Assembly (NCBI GenBank): GCA_025148965.1
Contig: CP102273.1
Span: 1,364,001 to 1,428,000 of the forward strand
Direction of reading: 5' to 3'
Source of the DNA: Intestinibacter bartlettii
GTDB lineage: Bacteria > Bacillota > Clostridia > Peptostreptococcales > Peptostreptococcaceae
DNA length: 64,000 nt
A program made the translations under genes and the position numbers. The notes under the pieces are model-generated. The model made no database searches. It was not told the DNA's origin and saw only the letters and a program-made list of their open reading frames with translations. Shown piece by piece: positions 61,486 through 64,000 of this stretch (the stretch's first letter is position 1; the number at the start of each line of letters is the position of its first letter).

Positions 61486-62451
61486 ATGCCAAGAAACGAA
61501 GATTATAACGATAAATTCATGAATTTATGTGATTGGAATTTTTCTGATGCAAATACTATAAATTTATGTAACCTAGGAGACAATAATACACAAAATGACG
61601 GGTTAGAAAATTTACAAAGTAGACAAAATTATATAGAACTTGATCCAGCTAAAGATCCCAAAAAAGAACCAAATAAAGATTCTGATAAAAAGACAGAACA
61701 AGGTCATGGAAATTTGACAGGAAATATGAAATCGAGTAATCAATCTCCCAGTGTAGAAAATGAAAACGAAAATAACAAAGAAAAACAAACGGTACAAAAT
61801 ATAAAAGAACTTGGAACAAATAAAGTACCTACTAAAGATGACAAGACGATTCAATGTATAACTATAATAGGTGAGATAGAAGGACACTTTGTAGGAAATC
61901 CTCAAAAAAAGGCCACTAAATACGAACACGTTATACCTATGCTTTATTCTATAGAAGAAGACCCAGAGATAAAAGGAATATTAATAATATTAAATACAGT
62001 TGGTGGAGATGTTGAAGCAGGGCTTGCCATGGCTGAATTAATAAACAGCATTTCTAAAAAGGTAGTCACTTTAGTTTTAGGAGGAAGTCATTCTATAGGT
62101 GTGCCACTTGCAACAGCAGGAGATTATTCATTTATAGCGCCAAGTGCAACTATGATAGTCCATCCAATAAGAACTAATGGACTTGTAATAGGAGTAAATG
62201 AAACTTTTGAATATTTTAAAAAGATGCAGGAGAGAATAAACGAGTTTATAACTAGAACATCAAATATATCAGAAGAAGAGCTTACTAGACTTATGCATGC
62301 AAAAGATGAACTTGTAAGCGATGTCGGAAGTGTACTAATAGGAAAAGAAGCTGTTGATTGTGGACTTATAAATGAAGTAGGAGGACTTAAAGAATCTCTT
62401 ACAAAACTTAAAGAATTAATAAAAGAAGATAACAATAATGAAACAACTTAA
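61486..62451 (+). CDS. tepA: ClpP-class serine protease-like protein TepA
   Basis: A 321-aa protein. Residues ~1-120 are polar, low-complexity and rich in Asn, Lys and Asp. The ClpP/crotonase-fold domain (~125-310) has ILIILNTVGGDVEAGLAMAELI, LGGSHSIGVPLATAGDY with the predicted nucleophilic Ser (GGSHSIG), and IVHPIRTNGLVIG with a His in the expected place. TepA was reported as a translocation-enhancing protein in B. subtilis, and in both species it precedes the ftsK/spoIIIE gene. AAGGAGTG precedes the ATG. The long disordered N-terminus is larger than in B. subtilis TepA. Confidence 0.9.
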   Translation: MPRNEDYNDKFMNLCDWNFSDANTINLCNLGDNNTQNDGLENLQSRQNYIELDPAKDPKKEPNKDSDKKTEQGHGNLTGNMKSSNQSPSVENENENNKEKQTVQNIKELGTNKVPTKDDKTIQCITIIGEIEGHFVGNPQKKATKYEHVIPMLYSIEEDPEIKGILIILNTVGGDVEAGLAMAELINSISKKVVTLVLGGSHSIGVPLATAGDYSFIAPSATMIVHPIRTNGLVIGVNETFEYFKKMQERINEFITRTSNISEEELTRLMHAKDELVSDVGSVLIGKEAVDCGLINEVGGLKESLTKLKELIKEDNNNETT

Positions 62452-62501
62452 ATCTCCTGTGTTTAAATACTATAATTTATGATATAATATTAAAATACAA
62501 T

Positions 62502-62533
62502 AAAGTGTTAGTGTTTATACATTAACACTTTTT
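62502..62533 (+). terminator. Terminator after tepA
   Basis: AAGTGTTA pairs with TAACACTT around a 12-base loop and is followed by TTT. Confidence 0.75.
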
Positions 62534-62591
62534 GCTGTGAGTATTAATTTTTCACAGAATTTAATATCCTTAAAAATAAGAGGTGAGATTG

Positions 62592-64000
62592 GTGGCAAAT
62601 AAGAAAAAGCAAAGTAAAGTTTCAAAAAAGAAAACAAAAAATACAGGAATTTCAACAGAATTTAGTAATTTAATAACAATATTTATAGGAGTTTTCTTAC
62701 TATATGGATTGAATTCAACTTCCATGGGACTTATAGGAAGTATGACTCAAGAAGTATTTAAAGGATTATTTGGGTCTTTGGCGATATTAATACCGATACT
62801 TATCATTTTAGTTGGAGTTTTGGGATTTTTTGACAATAATGAATATGTATTTAGATTAAAAAAGAGTAAAGTATATTACATAGCAATAATATTTATATTT
62901 ATTTTTTATGGTCTTTTAAATTCAAATCTTATACCGGTTGACAACCCATTAAGACCAGAGATGATAAGTTCAATTATGAAAGTAGCAGTTGAAAATCAAG
63001 GTATCGGACTTATAACATCTATAATAGTTTACTTTATAAAAGAAATATTTGGAATAACTGGTGGTTGGTTGATAAGTTTATTTGCACTATTTTTAAGTAT
63101 TTTATTTGTATTTAATATATCAATACAAGATTTAATTTTTGCTATAAAAAATAAATCAACAAATCCTAAAAATAGCAATGCAAATTTCAAAGATATGTTA
63201 AAAAACTTAAAAGAGTCTGCTTTAGATATAATAACTGATGAAGTAGATGATACTACTATGGTAGAAGAAAAAACAGGTTTCTTTAAAAAATTAATGAAAG
63301 ACAAAGATAAAAAACAAAATCAACAAGAATTTGTACCAAATGAAGATAATGAAGACTACAATGAATACGATGATGAAAAAACAGTAAAAATAGTAGGATT
63401 TAATCAAGCCGATGATGATGTATTAGAAATATTAGAAGGAACACAAACTGTAGATTATACTCAAGATGATTTAAAAGAATTAAATGATCTTATGAGAGGT
63501 AAAACCAATACTCAAAGTACATTAGAAGAAACTAATGACTACAGTGATACATTATTTAATACTAATGTAAATACAAAAAATAATAGTGATTTAGAGCAAC
63601 TTCAATTTAATTTACCAAGCGATAAAAAGCAAGAAAATATATCAAATGGAAGTTCAAGCTATAAAAAACCTTCTATAAATTGTCTTAAAAATTATAATGG
63701 TTCTAAAAATAGCTACAAAGAACAAAATAAGAGTAAAGAAGTAATAGATACTCTTAAAAACTTCAATATTGAGATACAAGATTGTAATGCTACTTTTGGA
63801 CCAACTATAACAAGATATGAGGTTTCACCAAAACCAGGAACAAAAGTTAGTAAAATCGTAAACTTATCAGATGACTTAGCGCTTAGTTTAGCGGCTAGAA
63901 GTATAAGAATAGAAGCTCCTGTTCCAGGAAAATCTGTAATAGGAATTGAAGTTCCAAATGACAAACCTCAAGTTGTAGGACTTAGAGAAGTTATAACTAG
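62592..64000 (+). CDS. ftsK: DNA translocase FtsK/SpoIIIE, N-terminal part (cut by window edge)
   Basis: Hexameric ATPase pumping chromosomal DNA through the division or sporulation septum. The visible ~469 residues start with GTG after AGGTGA and a basic leader (KKKQSKVSKKKT). Four or five membrane segments follow (~20-180: ITIFIGVFLLYGL, ILIPILIILVGVLGFF, YYIAIIFIFIFYGLL, GWLISLFALFLSILFVF). Next come an acidic/Asn-rich linker (~190-385) and the beginning of the motor region (VIDTLKNFNIEIQDCNATFGPTITRYEV, PGTKVSKIVNLSDDLALSLAARSIRIEAPVPGKSVIGIEVPN). The Walker motifs and gamma domain lie beyond the window. Position after tepA equals B. subtilis spoIIIE. Confidence 0.95.
   Translation, partial: MANKKKQSKVSKKKTKNTGISTEFSNLITIFIGVFLLYGLNSTSMGLIGSMTQEVFKGLFGSLAILIPILIILVGVLGFFDNNEYVFRLKKSKVYYIAIIFIFIFYGLLNSNLIPVDNPLRPEMISSIMKVAVENQGIGLITSIIVYFIKEIFGITGGWLISLFALFLSILFVFNISIQDLIFAIKNKSTNPKNSNANFKDMLKNLKESALDIITDEVDDTTMVEEKTGFFKKLMKDKDKKQNQQEFVPNEDNEDYNEYDDEKTVKIVGFNQADDDVLEILEGTQTVDYTQDDLKELNDLMRGKTNTQSTLEETNDYSDTLFNTNVNTKNNSDLEQLQFNLPSDKKQENISNGSSSYKKPSINCLKNYNGSKNSYKEQNKSKEVIDTLKNFNIEIQDCNATFGPTITRYEVSPKPGTKVSKIVNLSDDLALSLAARSIRIEAPVPGKSVIGIEVPNDKPQVVGLREVIT

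Overview
The window is chromosomal DNA from a low-GC, endospore-forming Firmicute. The very AT-rich base composition, heavy use of ATA/AGA codons, strong AGGAGG-type ribosome sites and the gene order all point to the family Peptostreptococcaceae (Clostridioides and relatives such as Paraclostridium, Terrisporobacter and Romboutsia). Gene order matches the Bacillus subtilis smc-to-spoIIIE housekeeping backbone with lineage-specific insertions. Nearly all genes are on the + strand. I found no rRNA, tRNA, CRISPR array, prophage or transposase.

Layout. 1-6.7 kb: end of smc, then ftsY-ylxM-ffh (signal recognition particle) and rpsP-khpA-rimM-trmD-rplS-rbgA (ribosome and tRNA maturation), with a separately promoted rplS leader. 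6.9-12.4 kb: brnQ, rnhB, an FMN-dependent hydroxy-acid dehydrogenase with a Cys cluster, a C39-like cysteine peptidase and, on the - strand, a CapA-family protein. 12.5-21 kb: yraN-comM-dprA-topA, codY, rarA and a GNAT acetyltransferase. 21-31.2 kb: iscR-iscS-iscU iron-sulfur genes, mnmA, an alanine T-box with alaS, ireB, a large unknown membrane protein, ruvX and a DUF1292 gene. 31.3-37.4 kb: fur, rnjA, dacF, an M50 protease, scpA-scpB and a small membrane protein.

37.4-41.7 kb is the least ordinary part. It holds a tandem pair of ~110-nt elements. Each folds into two hairpins, and the two copies differ by compensating base-pair changes. Beside them are two small genes (47 and 45 aa), then a sirtuin, an SH3/glucosaminidase autolysin resembling C. 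difficile Acd, and an unknown HEIGH-motif protein. The 47-aa gene reads on the - strand directly into the repeats, which would make them its structured 3' UTR. This is my best candidate for something undescribed.

41.8-64 kb returns to the backbone: polC; rimP-nusA-ylxR-ylxQ-infB-rbfA-nrnA-truB-ribF behind a multi-promoter leader with a terminator; rpsO with its own structured leader; degV; pnp; ylxY; mlpA-like; ymxH-like; an aspartokinase at the dapG position; tepA; and the start of ftsK/spoIIIE, cut by the window edge. Functionally the window joins protein targeting, ribosome assembly, translation initiation, RNA decay, chromosome segregation and nutrient/iron sensing (CodY, Fur, IscR, T-box), plus several cell-wall proteins.
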